Part shown: in pieces, positions 63,769 through 64,000 of the stretch
Position numbering within the stretch: the stretch's first letter is position 1
How the letters are laid out: the number at the start of each line of letters is the position of its first letter
NCBI GenBank assembly: GCA_026874595.1
Contig: CM049316.1
Location: 61,517,676 to 61,581,675, forward strand
Reading direction: 5' to 3'
DNA: 64,000 nt
From: Sipunculus nudus
Taxonomy: Eukaryota > Annelida > Sipuncula > Golfingiida > Sipunculidae
Notes under the pieces: model-generated
The model's database searches: none
What the model was told of the DNA's origin: nothing
Seen by the model: only the letters and a program-made list of their open reading frames with translations
Translations under genes and position numbers: made by a program

Positions 63769-64000
63769 GTTGGTGCTTGCTGGCAGGTATAAGTGGATTT
63801 TTATCGCACAGCAACTATGAAACTTCAAAGCCTAGTTGTTTCCAAGTTCCTGTGTCTTGATGGAGAGTAAAATTCTGCTCCTGGGTAGAATTATAATTGT
63901 ATGCTGACTTCCATTTACTTATAATATAGTTTCATCTTGAAATCCTTTCCAATCTTTCCTAAAATCCTTTCCAAGGTGATTTTCCCTCCAAAATATGTAT

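Overview
This is animal (metazoan) nuclear DNA: an AT-rich 64 kb window from inside one large, intron-rich gene on the minus strand. Mobile-element structure suggests a mollusc, most likely a bivalve: element families with tandem cores, a (ACGG)n-type microsatellite and a 3' hairpin. That placement is inference; no species is claimed.

The gene is a PLEKHG4 (puratrophin-1)/ARHGEF40/quattro-type Rho guanine-nucleotide exchange factor. Thirteen coding exons (61901 down to 210) were delimited with GT-AG ends, and every junction is in phase, giving about 2.63 kb of continuous coding sequence. A 19-nt first coding exon at 63750-63768 also joins in phase but is less certain. Domain order is a CRAL-TRIO/SEC14-like lobe (exons 2-6), spectrin-like helices (exons 7 to the start of 11), a Ser/Arg-rich disordered linker (rest of exon 11 and exon 12), then the start of the Dbl-homology (DH) domain (exons 13-14). 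The rest of the DH domain and the PH domain lie beyond position 1.

Layout in plus coordinates: 1-1008, DH exons. 1376-6004, two adjacent repeat elements. 6155-9067, exons 12-10 with a SINE-like element between exons 12 and 11. 9068-21519, an intron holding a tRNA-like element, a MITE, a CpG-rich island with an exon-like ORF on the plus strand, and a 1.2 kb higher-order minisatellite. 21520-23195, exons 9 and 8. 23196-48219, a 25 kb intron filled with repeats. 47816-55474, exons 7-3. 55475-61769, an intron. 61770-63768, exon 2 and the putative exon 1.

The most unusual structure is at 47816-48255. The last 36 bases of exon 7 plus its splice donor form one unit of a ten-copy, exactly 44-bp tandem array, so a ladder of extra 5' splice sites follows the genuine one; only the first keeps the reading frame open. 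Other points of note: nuclear-receptor half-sites in every unit of two unrelated repeat families, an element with tRNA-like modules at both ends facing inward, and the intronic CpG-rich island. No second complete protein-coding gene, rRNA gene, CRISPR array or viral gene was recognised.
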